A program made the position numbers and the translations under genes. Under the pieces are notes generated by a model. The model saw nothing but the letters and a program-made list of their open reading frames with translations, was not told where the DNA came from and did not search any database. From Streptomyces sp. RPT161 (GTDB lineage Bacteria > Actinomycetota > Actinomycetes > Streptomycetales > Streptomycetaceae): DNA of 64,000 bases. This document shows, in pieces, positions 44,357 to 54,011 of this stretch. Positions within the stretch are counted from its first letter, which is position 1. Every line of letters begins with the position of its first letter. The DNA is taken from NCBI RefSeq assembly GCF_027533845.1, contig NZ_JAPZVN010000005.1:124001-188000 (forward strand), written 5' to 3'.

Positions 44357-44378
44357 TGATTCCGCCCTGCCGGAATCA
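44357..44378. terminator. Second hairpin, tandem with the previous terminator
   Basis: TGATTCCG (44357-44364) and CGGAATCA (44371-44378) pair perfectly around a 6-nt loop, 9 bp after the first stem. It would reinforce termination before the SARP promoter region. Confidence 0.5.
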
Positions 44379-44753
44379 GCCGGATCGTCGGGCCGGCGGC
44401 CGCAGGCCCGGCGCTGGTACGAGACGGGCTGTCGCCACCACGACCGCACGCGATCGCTGACGCGGGTAGGCGACCGCGTGCGGGGTCCGTGGCTGACGCA
44501 CCGTCATATCCCGTAGCGGCCGGGAGGCTTGGCCCCCACGGGAATCCGGCGACACGCACTCTGCCGCACCGCCATGACGGCCCGCTGACTGCTGGCTGAC
44601 GCGACCCTGACACGCTGCGTAGCCGCCGGGCCGTGTTGAGGGCGTGTCGCGATCCGCACCGACACCATGCTTGGCGGAAAAGACGAGGTTTTCACCGCAT
44701 CCCCACAAGGCAGGATGGTGCCGGATGGCTGACCTCATCCGGTGGGGACGCAT
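44379..44753. other. Leader region of the SARP gene, no gene
   Basis: No coding frame with a start site was found. The octamer GCTGACGC occurs three times (44456, 44492, 44595). The GGGGA before the ATG at 44754 is the ribosome binding site. Confidence 0.5.
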
Positions 44754-46868
44754 ATGACGACAGAAGCTGTGTACTTCGGCCTGCTCGGGCCGCTGGACAT
44801 TCGGTATGCCGCGCGGCAGATCCCGCTCGGGGCCGGGCGCCAGCGATCCGTGCTGGCGTTGTTGCTGCTGCAGACCAATCAGGAGGTGACCGTTGAGAGT
44901 TTAATCAAGCGACTCTGGGACGGGGAACCCCCTGGCGGCGCACGCAACGCCGTGCAGGCCTACGTGGCACGGCTGCGCCGGACGCTGCGCGAGGCCACCG
45001 GTACCGACCAGCTGATCCGCAGCGGACCGGGCGGATACGCGCTCACCGCTCCCGACGACACCGTCGACCTCACCCGCTTCCGCTCCCTGACCGCGACCGC
45101 CGAGCGCGCCCTGGTCCGCGGTGAACTCGCCCTGGCAGCCCGCAACTTCACCGAGTCGCTGAGCCTGTGGCGGGGTGCGGCGCTGCAGGACGTGCCGTGC
45201 GAGACGCTGCAGCGCGACGAGGCGCCCGCGCTGGAGGACGAGCGGCTGCACGTCGTGGAGCGGCTGTGCGACCTGGACCTGATGCAGGGCGCCGCCGCCA
45301 ACGCGCTGTCGGTGCTGCGCGGGGTGGTCGCCGAACGCCCGCTGCGCGAACGCCCGTGGTGTCAGCTGATCACGGCGCTGTACCAGTGCGGTCGCCGCGC
45401 CGAGGCGCTCACCGCGTACCACGACGTCGCCCAGCTCCTCTACGCCGAACTGGCCGTTGAGCCTGGCCCCGATCTACGCGCAGTGCACCAGTGCCTGCTG
45501 GACGACGTGGACATCGAGTGGCCGCCGCCGCGCGACCGAATGCCCCAGGTCCGCCCAGCCGCCCAGGCCCCCTGGGCCGAGCCGCGGCAACTGCCCTGCG
45601 GCCCCGCCGAGTTAGCGGGCCGGGAGGCGACCGAGGGGCAGGCCGTCCGGTTGCTCAGCACTCCCACGGCGGCCGGGACGGTACCGGTGGTGGTGCTCAC
45701 CGGAGCGCCCGGCTGCGGCAAGACCGCCCTGGCGGTACGGGTCGCGCACCGGCTGGCCGCCAGGTTCCCGGACGGGCAGATGTTCCTGCCGCTCACCGCG
45801 CCGGACGGCTCGCCGCGCGACCCGGACGACCTGCTCGCCGACGCGCTGCACGCCACCGGGCTGCCCACCGGCGACGGCCAGGGCTGTGTACCGCCCGGCT
45901 CGACGGCCCGCTCCTCGCTGCTGCGGGCCCGGCTGGCCGGGCGCCGGGTGCTGCTGGTCCTGGACGACGCCGGAGACCCGGCGCAGGTCACCCCGCTGCT
46001 GCCGGGCGAGCCGGGCTGCGCGGTGCTGGTCACCGCGCGCACCGAACTGTCCGAACTGACCGCCTTCCACGGCGCCCACCGGATGCCGCTGGACTGCCTG
46101 GAACCGGACGGCGCACTGGACCTGCTGGCCCAGATCGTCGGCCGCGACCGGGTCGCCACCGAACCCGAGGCGGCCGCCGAACTCGCCGCCGAGTGCGGCC
46201 ATCTGCCGCTCGCCCTGTGCGCCGCCGCGGCCAATCTGGCGAGCCACCGCTTCTCGTCCTTCCGCAGCTACGCCAACCGGCTGCGGGCCGGCGACCGGCT
46301 CACCCTGCTCTCGCTGGGCGGTGGCGGCTGCGCGGTGCGCAGCGCCTTCGAGCACTCCTACCGGGCCCTGCCCGCCCCCGCCCGGCGGCTGTTCCGGCTG
46401 CTGGGGGCCGCCGACCTGCCGGAGACCGGCATCGAGGCGGTCGCCGCGCTCGCCGACCTGCCGGTGGAGGAGGTCACCGGACACGCCCAGCGGCTGTCCG
46501 CCGCCCATCTGGTCATCGAGAGCGCGCACGGCCGACTGCGGCTGCCCGGACTGCTGCGCGACTACGCGGCCGAGCGGGCCCGCACCGAGGACGACCCGGC
46601 GCAGCTGCGGGCCGCCCGCGCCCGGCTGGTGTGCTGGTACGCCTCACGCACCGCCGCCGCGGTGCGCGCCTGCCTGACCGTGCCGCGCAGAGCCTCCGCG
46701 CTGTTCAGCGGATCCCAACAGGCGGGTGAGTGGCTGGAGTCGGAGGCCGTGAACCTCACCGCGCTGGCCCGCTGGACCGACGGCCAGGGACCGCAGGACG
46801 CCGCCGTGCTGTTTCCCGAGGGGTCGCTGTGCCGCTCCCCGGACGCGGGCTCCGACGGCGCGGCGTGA
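44754..46868 (+). CDS. SARP-family transcriptional activator with NB-ARC-type ATPase, AfsR-like
   Basis: 704 residues from ATG 44754 (GGGGA upstream; GTG 44742 is an alternative). An N-terminal OmpR-type winged HTH (about 1-95, FGLLGPLDIRYAARQIPLGA) precedes the bacterial transcriptional activation domain (about 98-245). The ATPase domain has Walker A LTGAPGCGKTALAVRVAHRL and Walker B VLLVLDDAGDPAQ. Unlike AfsR (about 990 residues) it lacks the tetratricopeptide repeats and ends shortly after the ATPase. It activates secondary metabolite promoters in other species; its target here is not evident, since no biosynthetic cluster is adjacent. Its stop is 1 bp from the convergent tricorn stop. Confidence 0.85.
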   Translation: MTTEAVYFGLLGPLDIRYAARQIPLGAGRQRSVLALLLLQTNQEVTVESLIKRLWDGEPPGGARNAVQAYVARLRRTLREATGTDQLIRSGPGGYALTAPDDTVDLTRFRSLTATAERALVRGELALAARNFTESLSLWRGAALQDVPCETLQRDEAPALEDERLHVVERLCDLDLMQGAAANALSVLRGVVAERPLRERPWCQLITALYQCGRRAEALTAYHDVAQLLYAELAVEPGPDLRAVHQCLLDDVDIEWPPPRDRMPQVRPAAQAPWAEPRQLPCGPAELAGREATEGQAVRLLSTPTAAGTVPVVVLTGAPGCGKTALAVRVAHRLAARFPDGQMFLPLTAPDGSPRDPDDLLADALHATGLPTGDGQGCVPPGSTARSSLLRARLAGRRVLLVLDDAGDPAQVTPLLPGEPGCAVLVTARTELSELTAFHGAHRMPLDCLEPDGALDLLAQIVGRDRVATEPEAAAELAAECGHLPLALCAAAANLASHRFSSFRSYANRLRAGDRLTLLSLGGGGCAVRSAFEHSYRALPAPARRLFRLLGAADLPETGIEAVAALADLPVEEVTGHAQRLSAAHLVIESAHGRLRLPGLLRDYAAERARTEDDPAQLRAARARLVCWYASRTAAAVRACLTVPRRASALFSGSQQAGEWLESEAVNLTALARWTDGQGPQDAAVLFPEGSLCRSPDAGSDGAA

Positions 46869-46869
46869 A

Positions 46870-49800
46870 CTACCGCGGTGGCAGCGGCGGACGGCTGCGG
46901 TCGGGACGCCCGGAGAGGTCCGGCGGGGTGGCCGGCGGATGCTTCTCCAGCAGGTCCAGCGCGGTGCGCACGGCCACCGCCAGCTGCGAGGAGCGGCCCT
47001 CGGCCCAGTCCAGCGGAGTGCGCAGCGCCTCGATGTCCGGGGCGACGCCGCCGTTCTCGATCCCCCAGCCGTACCCGTCGAACCAGGCGGCGTTCATCGG
47101 CACGGTGATCACCGTGCCGTCGATCAGCCGGTGGCGGCCGGTCATGCCGACCACTCCGCCCCAGGTGCGGGTGCCGACCACCGGTCCGAGGGCCAGCTGC
47201 TTGAAAGCGGCGGTGATCATGTCGCCGTCGGAGGAGGTCGCCTCGTCGGCGAGTGCCACGATCGGTCCGCGCGGGGCGTTGCTGGCGTAGCTCACCGGCT
47301 GGGCGCCCCGGGTCAGGTCCCAGCCGAGGATCTTGCGGGTCAGCTTCTCGATCACCAACTCGCTGATGTTGCCGCCCGCGTTGCCCCGTACGTCCACGAT
47401 CAGCGCGGGCCGGGAGACCTCCATCCGCAGGTCGCGGTTGAACTGCGCCCAGCCGGAGCCGCCCATGTCCGGGATGTGCAGATAGCCGCACCGGCCGCCG
47501 CTCAACTCCCGTACCACCGCACGGCGTTTGGCCACCCAGTCCTGGTAGCGCAGGGGACGCTCGTCGATCAGCGGCGCCACCGCGACCCGGCGGGACGGCC
47601 CGTCGGATCCCCGCGGCGGGGCGAACGTCAGCTCCACGGTGGTTCCGCCCGCCCCCGCCAGCAGCGGATAGGGGCCGGTCAGCGGGTCCACCGGGCGACC
47701 GTCGACATGGGTGAGCACCGCGCCCTCGCGCACCCCGGTACCGGCCAGCGGTGACCGCGCCTTGGAGTCCGAGGACTCACCCGGCAGGATCCGCCGGACC
47801 GACCACGAACCGTCCTTGTCGTGCTGGAAGTTGGCGCCCAGCAGCCCCATCGGCCGCTGGTAGTGCGGCGGTCCCTCGTTGCGCCGGGCGGCGGTGCAGT
47901 ACGCGTGCGAGGTGCCGAGCTCACCGAGGATCTCCCGCAGCAGATCGGCGAACTCCTCGGGGGACGCGACCCGTTCGACCAGCGGGCGGTACTGGTCGAG
48001 CACCGCGGGCCAGTCGATGCCGCACATGTCGGGCGCCCAGAAGTAGTCCCGGATGATCCGCCCGGCCTCCTGGTACGCCTGCCGCCACTCGGCGGCCGGG
48101 TTCACCTCGTGCAGGATGCGGCGCATGTCGAGCAGGACCGTCGAGTCGTCGTCACCCCGCTCGTACGCCGGGACGACGGCGAGGTCACCGTCGTCGTAGA
48201 CCACGAGACGGCGGCCGTCGCCGCTGACCGCGTACCAGTCCATGTGCCGCAGCAACTCGGTGCGCCGGGTCCGGAACAGGTCGAAGTACTCCAACGTCGG
48301 CCGCGGCGACGGGTCGGCGGGGTTGGCGAAGGTCTCGCCCAGCGCACCGGAGATCGGCCAGCGCAGCCAGACCAGTCCGCCGCGCACCGGGGAGAGCGAG
48401 GAGTACTTCGACGCCGCGACCGGGAACGGCGTCACCCGGTTCGGCAGCCCCTCCGCCTCCACCACGACCGGCCCCTCGGTGCCGTCGACCGCGTCCAGGC
48501 CGCCGGTGATCGGCCGCCCCTCGACCGGCAGCGCGAACGGCGACGGCGTCGCGGAGTTGAGCGGGACCAGGTAGGGGCGGCAGCCCAGCGGGAAGGACAG
48601 GTCGCCGGTGTGCACGTCGTATACCGGGTCGAAGCCGCGCCAGGACAGGAACGCCAGATAGCGGCCGTCCCGGGTGAAGACCGGACCCTCGTCCTCGAAG
48701 CGGCCGTTGGTGACGTCGATGATGGTGCCGCTCGTCAGGTTGGCGATCCTGATCTGCCGCAGCGTACGGCCGATGCCCGGGTGCGACCAGGCCAGCCAGG
48801 CCGAGTCGGGCGAGAACGCCAGGTCGCGCACCGGCCCGTTGTCGGAGCGCACCAGCTCCACCACGGTCCCCGCTGGCACGGTGCGCGGCGGCTCCTCGGG
48901 CGGCAGCGTGTCGTCCACGTCCGTGCTGGTGCCACGGGGCTCGGCGGCGCCGGTCGCCACCAGCAGCAGCCGTCCGTCGTGCGAGGCGACGGCGAGGACG
49001 GCGCCGTCCGGAGAGGCCACCAGCTCGTGCACCCTCCCCAACTCGCCCTGCGCCAGCCGCCGTTCCTGGGTGTCCACCGGCGGCCGGGCCGGTTCCTCGG
49101 CGTCGGCCGCGGTGCCGTCGGCGGACGGGTCCGGGGGGTCCGCGGGGGCGGCGCGCTCCGCGGCGTGGCGGGCGATGTCGTCCGCTTTCGCGGTGTCGTT
49201 CGCGCCGGGCGCGGTGCGTGAGGGGGCGGCGCGCTCGCGGCTGCCCGTGCCGAGGGGCTCGTCGAACGCCTCCGGGCTGGTCGGGACCGCGCCGGTGATC
49301 CCGGAGACGGCGGCGAAGCGGACCGCGCGGCCGGGCAGGTCGGCGATCCCGATGGCGTCCTCGCCGCCCGTGTCCGAGACGAACGCCACCCGCCCGGTGC
49401 CGCCCAGCATCACCGGCAGCCGCACCCGGGAGCCGGGCCGGTCGACGATGGTGCGTGCCGGGCCGTCCCGGTGGGTGAGCCAGTACAGGCTGCCGCGTAC
49501 GCACACCGCGCTGGCCCGCCCGGTGGTGTCGCACGCCAGCCCGGTGAGGTGGGCGGCGGCCGGGACCTGGTACGGGCGGCGGCCGTTGCGCGCGCCGCCC
49601 AGCCGTACGTCCAGGCGGCGCGGCGTCCCCGCGGGATCGGCGAGGTCCTCGGCCAGCCACAGCCTGCCCGCGCACTGGTAGACCACCCGCCGGCCGTCGG
49701 TCGACGCGTTGCGGGCGTAGAACCGCGCGTGGTCGGTGTGCCGCCGCAGGTCGGAGCCGTCCGGCAGGCACGAGTACAGGTTGCCCACGCCCTCGTGGTC

Positions 49801-50442
49801 GGAGAGGAAGGCGATCCGCCCGGCCACGAACATGGGGCAGTCCAGGTGTCCGTGCAGTTCCGGCAGCAGCCGGGCGCCCTGGAGCCACAGCCGCCCCGTC
49901 GCGCCGCCCCGGTACCGCTTCCAGGACGCCGGTTCGTGCGGGGGAGTGCCGTTCAGGATCAGGGTGAGGTGCTCGCCGTCCAGGTCGGCGACCGCGATGT
50001 CGGAGACCTGCCCCCATGGGAGCCGTCTGCCGGGCGAGCCGTCCGTGGTGATCGCGTAGGCCCAGGAGAAGTGCGAGAACGGCTGCCCGTGCGAGGAGAC
50101 GGCCAGGATCCGCCCGTCCGGTGTCCAGGAGCACACCCGGGCGTCCGGGCTGCCCCAGTACGTCAGCCGGCGCGCCGGTCCGCCGTCCACCGGCACCAGG
50201 TGCACCTCGGGGTCCAGGCTGCGCCAGGTGGTGAACGCGATGGTGGAGCCGTCCGGGGAGAACCGGGGGTGCCCCAGCCGGGTGCGGTCCGCGGTGATCC
50301 GCCAGGCCCGTTCCGGGACGTCCCCGGCGGCGGGCAACGGCGCCACCCACAGGTCGTCCTCGGCGACGAAGCACAGCAGGTCGCCGTGCAGGTGGGGGAA
50401 CCTGATATATGCGTCGTCCATCACGACTGTCACGTTTTCCAT
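46870..50442 (-). CDS. Tricorn-type serine protease
   Basis: 1190 residues from ATG 50442; ATG 50421 is an alternative, and neither has a clear Shine-Dalgarno. Two beta-propeller domains (RFSPDGSTIAFTTWRSLDPE and FSPDSAWLAWSHPGIGRTLR are blade motifs) precede the core. A PDZ-like domain and the C-terminal S41-type protease region follow, with LIVDVRGNAGGNISELVIEK and the catalytic Ser in DEATSSDGDM (S1070/S1071). It degrades oligopeptides downstream of the proteasome or Clp. A charged insertion of about 90 residues rich in Ala/Glu/Pro separates the propellers and is probably disordered. It is a stand-alone gene. Confidence 0.9.
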   Translation of the reverse strand: MENVTVVMDDAYIRFPHLHGDLLCFVAEDDLWVAPLPAAGDVPERAWRITADRTRLGHPRFSPDGSTIAFTTWRSLDPEVHLVPVDGGPARRLTYWGSPDARVCSWTPDGRILAVSSHGQPFSHFSWAYAITTDGSPGRRLPWGQVSDIAVADLDGEHLTLILNGTPPHEPASWKRYRGGATGRLWLQGARLLPELHGHLDCPMFVAGRIAFLSDHEGVGNLYSCLPDGSDLRRHTDHARFYARNASTDGRRVVYQCAGRLWLAEDLADPAGTPRRLDVRLGGARNGRRPYQVPAAAHLTGLACDTTGRASAVCVRGSLYWLTHRDGPARTIVDRPGSRVRLPVMLGGTGRVAFVSDTGGEDAIGIADLPGRAVRFAAVSGITGAVPTSPEAFDEPLGTGSRERAAPSRTAPGANDTAKADDIARHAAERAAPADPPDPSADGTAADAEEPARPPVDTQERRLAQGELGRVHELVASPDGAVLAVASHDGRLLLVATGAAEPRGTSTDVDDTLPPEEPPRTVPAGTVVELVRSDNGPVRDLAFSPDSAWLAWSHPGIGRTLRQIRIANLTSGTIIDVTNGRFEDEGPVFTRDGRYLAFLSWRGFDPVYDVHTGDLSFPLGCRPYLVPLNSATPSPFALPVEGRPITGGLDAVDGTEGPVVVEAEGLPNRVTPFPVAASKYSSLSPVRGGLVWLRWPISGALGETFANPADPSPRPTLEYFDLFRTRRTELLRHMDWYAVSGDGRRLVVYDDGDLAVVPAYERGDDDSTVLLDMRRILHEVNPAAEWRQAYQEAGRIIRDYFWAPDMCGIDWPAVLDQYRPLVERVASPEEFADLLREILGELGTSHAYCTAARRNEGPPHYQRPMGLLGANFQHDKDGSWSVRRILPGESSDSKARSPLAGTGVREGAVLTHVDGRPVDPLTGPYPLLAGAGGTTVELTFAPPRGSDGPSRRVAVAPLIDERPLRYQDWVAKRRAVVRELSGGRCGYLHIPDMGGSGWAQFNRDLRMEVSRPALIVDVRGNAGGNISELVIEKLTRKILGWDLTRGAQPVSYASNAPRGPIVALADEATSSDGDMITAAFKQLALGPVVGTRTWGGVVGMTGRHRLIDGTVITVPMNAAWFDGYGWGIENGGVAPDIEALRTPLDWAEGRSSQLAVAVRTALDLLEKHPPATPPDLSGRPDRSRPPLPPR

Positions 50443-50550
50443 GGTTCTGGGAGGGATTGCGGAGGGCAACTTTTGGCGCCGGTCATGGGCCGTGCACCAT
50501 GGGGGAGACGGTCTGAAGGAGCACGGTCGGGGCAGGAGCGGGAGCGGGCA

Positions 50551-51726
50551 GTGGTGGAGGTCCACGGGACGGTGGCGGACGGCTTCGAGCCGGTCCGGGA
50601 GGCGTTCCGAGAGGGGTTCGAGCGGCGCGGGGAGCGGGGGGCGGCGGTGGCCGTCCACCTGGGCGGCCGTCTGGTGGTCGATCTGTGGGCCGGTGCCGCG
50701 CGGGCCGACGAGCCCGAGGGGCCGCGGTGGGAGGGCGACACCGCGCAGATCATCCGCTCCGCGGGCAAGGGCCCGGCCGCCGCCTGCCTGCTTCTGCTGC
50801 ACCAGCGCGGCCAACTGGACCTCGACGCGCCGGTGGGCAGCTACTGGCCGGAGTTCAAGGCGGCGGGCAAGGAGCGCGCCCTGGTGCGCCATCTGCTCAC
50901 CCACCGCGTCGGGGTGCCCGCGCTGGACACCCCGCTCACCGTCGCCCAGGCCCTGGACGGGATCAGCGGGCCGCGCGCGGTCGCCGCCCAGCGCCCGCAG
51001 TGGGAGCCGGGCAGCGAGCACGGCTACCACGCGCAGACGTTCAGCTGGCTGCTGGGCGAACTGGTGCTACGGGCCACCGGCCGCACCCTCGGCCAGTGGT
51101 TCGCCCAGGAGATCGGCCGCCCGCTCGGCCTCGACCTGTGGTTCGGCCTGCCGCCGCGGCAGGCGGCACGGGTCGGCCGGATCGCCGCCGTACCGGCCCC
51201 GTCCGCACCGGCCGCGGCGGGTCTGCGCACCCGGCCGAAACGATCCGTCGCCGAGGCGTACGCCGACCCCGAGTCGCTGACCCGGCGCGCCTTCGAGGCG
51301 ATATCCGCCCCTGTGGACGAGAACGAACCGGCGTACCAGGCAGGCGAGTTGGCGGCCTCCAACGCGATCGCCACCGCCCGCTCGCTCTCCCGCTGCTACG
51401 CGGCGCTGGCCACCGGCGTGGACGGCGGACGACCGCTGTTCACCCCGGCGACGCTGACCGCCGCCCGGTCCCCGGAGTCCGACGGCCCGGACCGGGTGCT
51501 GGTGGTCAACACCCGGTTCGGTCACGGCTTCATGCTGCACGGCCCGTCCTGCCCGCTGCTGGCCCCCGGCTCCTTCGGCCACCCCGGGCGCGGCGGTTCG
51601 CTGGGCTTCGCCGACCCCGAGTCGGGCATCGCCTTCGGCTACGTCACAGGCGGCCTGCAGAAGTCGGTGACCGCGGACCCGCGGGCGCAGGCCCTGGTAC
51701 GGGCGTTGCGCTCCTGCCTGCGCTGA
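50551..51726 (+). CDS. Serine hydrolase of the class C beta-lactamase/EstB fold
   Basis: 391 residues from GTG 50551, with GGAG 6 bases upstream; GTG 50554 would serve too. The active site S70-A-G-K73 (IIRSAGKG) and a Tyr motif at Y159 (GYHAQT, deviating from YxN) fit the beta-lactamase-related esterases; HPGRGGSLGFADPESGIAFG holds the third motif. No signal peptide, so it is cytoplasmic, probably an esterase or peptidase rather than resistance. Divergent from the tricorn gene with 108 bp between starts. Confidence 0.85.
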   Translation: MVEVHGTVADGFEPVREAFREGFERRGERGAAVAVHLGGRLVVDLWAGAARADEPEGPRWEGDTAQIIRSAGKGPAAACLLLLHQRGQLDLDAPVGSYWPEFKAAGKERALVRHLLTHRVGVPALDTPLTVAQALDGISGPRAVAAQRPQWEPGSEHGYHAQTFSWLLGELVLRATGRTLGQWFAQEIGRPLGLDLWFGLPPRQAARVGRIAAVPAPSAPAAAGLRTRPKRSVAEAYADPESLTRRAFEAISAPVDENEPAYQAGELAASNAIATARSLSRCYAALATGVDGGRPLFTPATLTAARSPESDGPDRVLVVNTRFGHGFMLHGPSCPLLAPGSFGHPGRGGSLGFADPESGIAFGYVTGGLQKSVTADPRAQALVRALRSCLR

Positions 51727-51746
51727 GTCCACGGCGATGCGCCGGG

Positions 51747-52121
51747 TACGGGGTGCTGGTCCCCGGCGCGGGCCAGGGCATCGGCGCGGCCCTCGCCCGC
51801 CATGGCGCGGCCGAGGGCGCCGCGGTCCCGGTGGCCGGCCGCAACCCGGACCGGGCGGAGCGGACCGCCGCCACGTCGGCGGTGTGGCGTACGGCTGCGA
51901 CGTGAGGGACGAGTAGGCGGTAACGGCCGCCGTGGCGTTGGCGGTTGAACGCTTCGGCTCACTCGACGTCCTGCGCCGCCGAGGCGCTGCGCCGGGCGGC
52001 GGAGCAGGGTGCCCGCTGGGCCGGGTCGGCACCCCGGAGGGCATCGCCGCGGCCGTCGCCTACCCCGCCTCGGCGGACGCCTCCTGGGTCACCGGGTGAC
52101 GCTGCCGGTCGAAGGCGGGCC
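51747..52121 (+). pseudogene. Decayed short-chain dehydrogenase gene
   Basis: Remnants of an SDR lie in three frames. YGVLVPGAGQGIGAALARHG carries the cofactor-binding fold. After a frameshift, GCDVRDE is followed by an in-frame TAG and then VTAAVALAVERFGSLDVL. Next, most of the middle (NAG and YxxxK motifs) is deleted; PLGRVGTPEGIAAAVAY and ASADASWVTG remain before another frameshift into LPVEGG. Not functional. It sits between the serine hydrolase and the PBP gene. Confidence 0.85.
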
Positions 52122-52213
52122 GCTGGTGGGCACCCTCGGCATGAACCGCTCGTTCCGCGAGGGTCCGGGGGCCGAGTCTCCCGGAAACGCGGAGGTGCCC
52201 CCGGCGGAGTGGA

Positions 52214-53836
52214 TCAGCTCGCGGACAGCAGTGCCGCCACGATCTTCCCCGCGAACTTGTAGCCCTCGCCGGTGTTCGGCACCACCGCCGCCGCGGCGAC
52301 ATCGTCGCGGTAGGCCAGGAACCAGCTGTTGGGCTTGGTCTGGCCGTCCACCTCCGCGGTGCCGGTCTTGGCGCCCACGTCACCGCCGAGCTGGCCCACG
52401 GTCGGCGCGGCGGTGCCCTGCCGGGCGGTGAGCACCATCATCGAACGCAGCGCGGCGTCGACCGACGCGGGCAACTGCTGCGGCGCCTGCGCGATCTGCC
52501 GGTTGTCCACCGAGGTGGGAACGATGACCGGCTGGTGGAACGCCCCGGACTTGGCGGTGGCCGCCACCGACGCCATGTCCAGCGGGCTCACCTGGACCTG
52601 GCCCTGGCCGATCATGGTCATCGCCTTCTCCGAGCCGGTGCCCACCGGCACCTTGCCGTCCCAGGAGGGCACGCCCGTCGACCAGTTGAGGCCGAGACCG
52701 AACACGTCGTGCGCCTCGTTCTCCACCGCGCCGTCCGGCAGCACGTTCGCCGTGGAGATGAAGGCGGTGTTGCAGGAGGCCGCGAAGTCCTGGGCGAAGG
52801 TGGCCTTGTCGATCTGCATGCCCTCCACGTTGTGGAAGCTGCGGCCGCCGTACGAGATGGTCTTCGGGCAGTCCAGCGGCGTACCGGGGGTGACCTTGCC
52901 GGTGGTCAGCAGGGTGGACGCGGTGATCACCTTGAAGGTGGAGCCGGGCGCGTAGGTGCCCAGCAGCGCCTTGTCGTAGCCGCCCGCCGGGTTGTTGGCG
53001 ACGGCGAGTATGTCGCCGGTGCTCGGCTGGATCGCCACCACCGCGGCGTCCGGGCCCTGGGTGGTGACCGACTTCTCCGCCTGCGCCTGGAGGGTGGCGT
53101 CGATGGTGGTCCTCAGCGGCTTGCCCGGCTTGCCCTGGGAGAGCGGGTGCAGCGAGGCGCCCGGCTTGCCGTCGGCGCCCTTGATCCGGATGTCCATCCC
53201 CGGGGTGCCCTGCATCGTGCTGCCGTAGCGGGTCTGCAGTTCGCTGAGGATTCCGGCCAGCGACGGGTACTTGGCGGCGGTCAGCGCCGTGCCGTTGCGG
53301 TCGACGGCGGTGAGCGGCGGCGGAGTGCTGGACGGGGCGGCCTCCAGGCCCTGGCCCGAGGTCAGCTTGGGGTTGAGCACCGCGGGCGCCCACTTGACGA
53401 CCGGCTTTCCGGAGGCGTCCCGCACCACGGTCAGTGCCGAGTCGTAGTCCCACGCGGAGTCCTGCCCGTCGTAGGAGACTCCGGCGCGCACCGAGAACGG
53501 GACGCGGGTGCCGGTGGCCGGCTTGTCCGCCAGCGTCAACCTGCTGACGTGCAGATCACTTCGATAGGAGGTCAGCTGGGCGGTCGCCTGCGTGCTGTCG
53601 TCGGTCAGCGCGGCGGCCTTGGCGACGTCGCCGGAGGCCCAGGCGGCCAGGAAGTCGTGCGCGGTGCTCCGCACTTCGGCCGCCGACGGGGGAGCGGTCA
53701 CCTTCGGTACCGGCGAGGCGTCGGCCGTCGGCTTGCTGGACACGCTGTGAAACAGGTCGTACCCGCCGAACCCGACCGCCGCGAGCACCACCGCGATCGC
53801 ACCACCGATCACGACGCCCTTCGTCGCTCCCTGCAC
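52214..53836 (-). CDS. Class B penicillin-binding protein with MecA-type N-terminal domain
   Basis: 540 residues from GTG 53836 with GGGAGGG upstream. A transmembrane anchor (about 8-25) is followed by the NTF2-like MecA_N domain (about 50-165; AHDFLAAWASGDVAKAAALT), then the transpeptidase domain with S299-T-F-K302, S354-C-N356 and K490-T-G. It cross-links peptidoglycan on the outer face of the membrane. Proteins with this domain order include PBP2a, but in Streptomyces they are chromosomal and not necessarily resistance determinants. Downstream gap (93 bp) leads to the degraded SDR. Confidence 0.92.
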   Translation of the reverse strand: MQGATKGVVIGGAIAVVLAAVGFGGYDLFHSVSSKPTADASPVPKVTAPPSAAEVRSTAHDFLAAWASGDVAKAAALTDDSTQATAQLTSYRSDLHVSRLTLADKPATGTRVPFSVRAGVSYDGQDSAWDYDSALTVVRDASGKPVVKWAPAVLNPKLTSGQGLEAAPSSTPPPLTAVDRNGTALTAAKYPSLAGILSELQTRYGSTMQGTPGMDIRIKGADGKPGASLHPLSQGKPGKPLRTTIDATLQAQAEKSVTTQGPDAAVVAIQPSTGDILAVANNPAGGYDKALLGTYAPGSTFKVITASTLLTTGKVTPGTPLDCPKTISYGGRSFHNVEGMQIDKATFAQDFAASCNTAFISTANVLPDGAVENEAHDVFGLGLNWSTGVPSWDGKVPVGTGSEKAMTMIGQGQVQVSPLDMASVAATAKSGAFHQPVIVPTSVDNRQIAQAPQQLPASVDAALRSMMVLTARQGTAAPTVGQLGGDVGAKTGTAEVDGQTKPNSWFLAYRDDVAAAAVVPNTGEGYKFAGKIVAALLSAS

Positions 53837-54011
53837 CTGACCCTCCCCAACTCGTCGCCTCCGCACCAACCGTCGAGGAGCGTGACGCGGGGGCACTCTA
53901 TGACACAGATGTGTCCATGGGGTCAAGATTCCACAACCGGACGCAATCACTCAGTCACGCTTGGGCCGTAACCTCTCGAATCGCCCATGTCCGGCAGACC
54001 GCTTGAAACCC

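Noticed and set aside
50443-51030. N-terminal extension of the tricorn frame
   Set aside because: The frame stays open upstream of the ATG at 50442 but is antisense to the serine hydrolase gene and unlike tricorn.
53902-53934. HrdB-type promoter and palindrome upstream of the PBP gene
   Set aside because: A TTGACC and a TAGAGT are visible on the minus strand but stand 20 bases apart, outside the accepted spacing.
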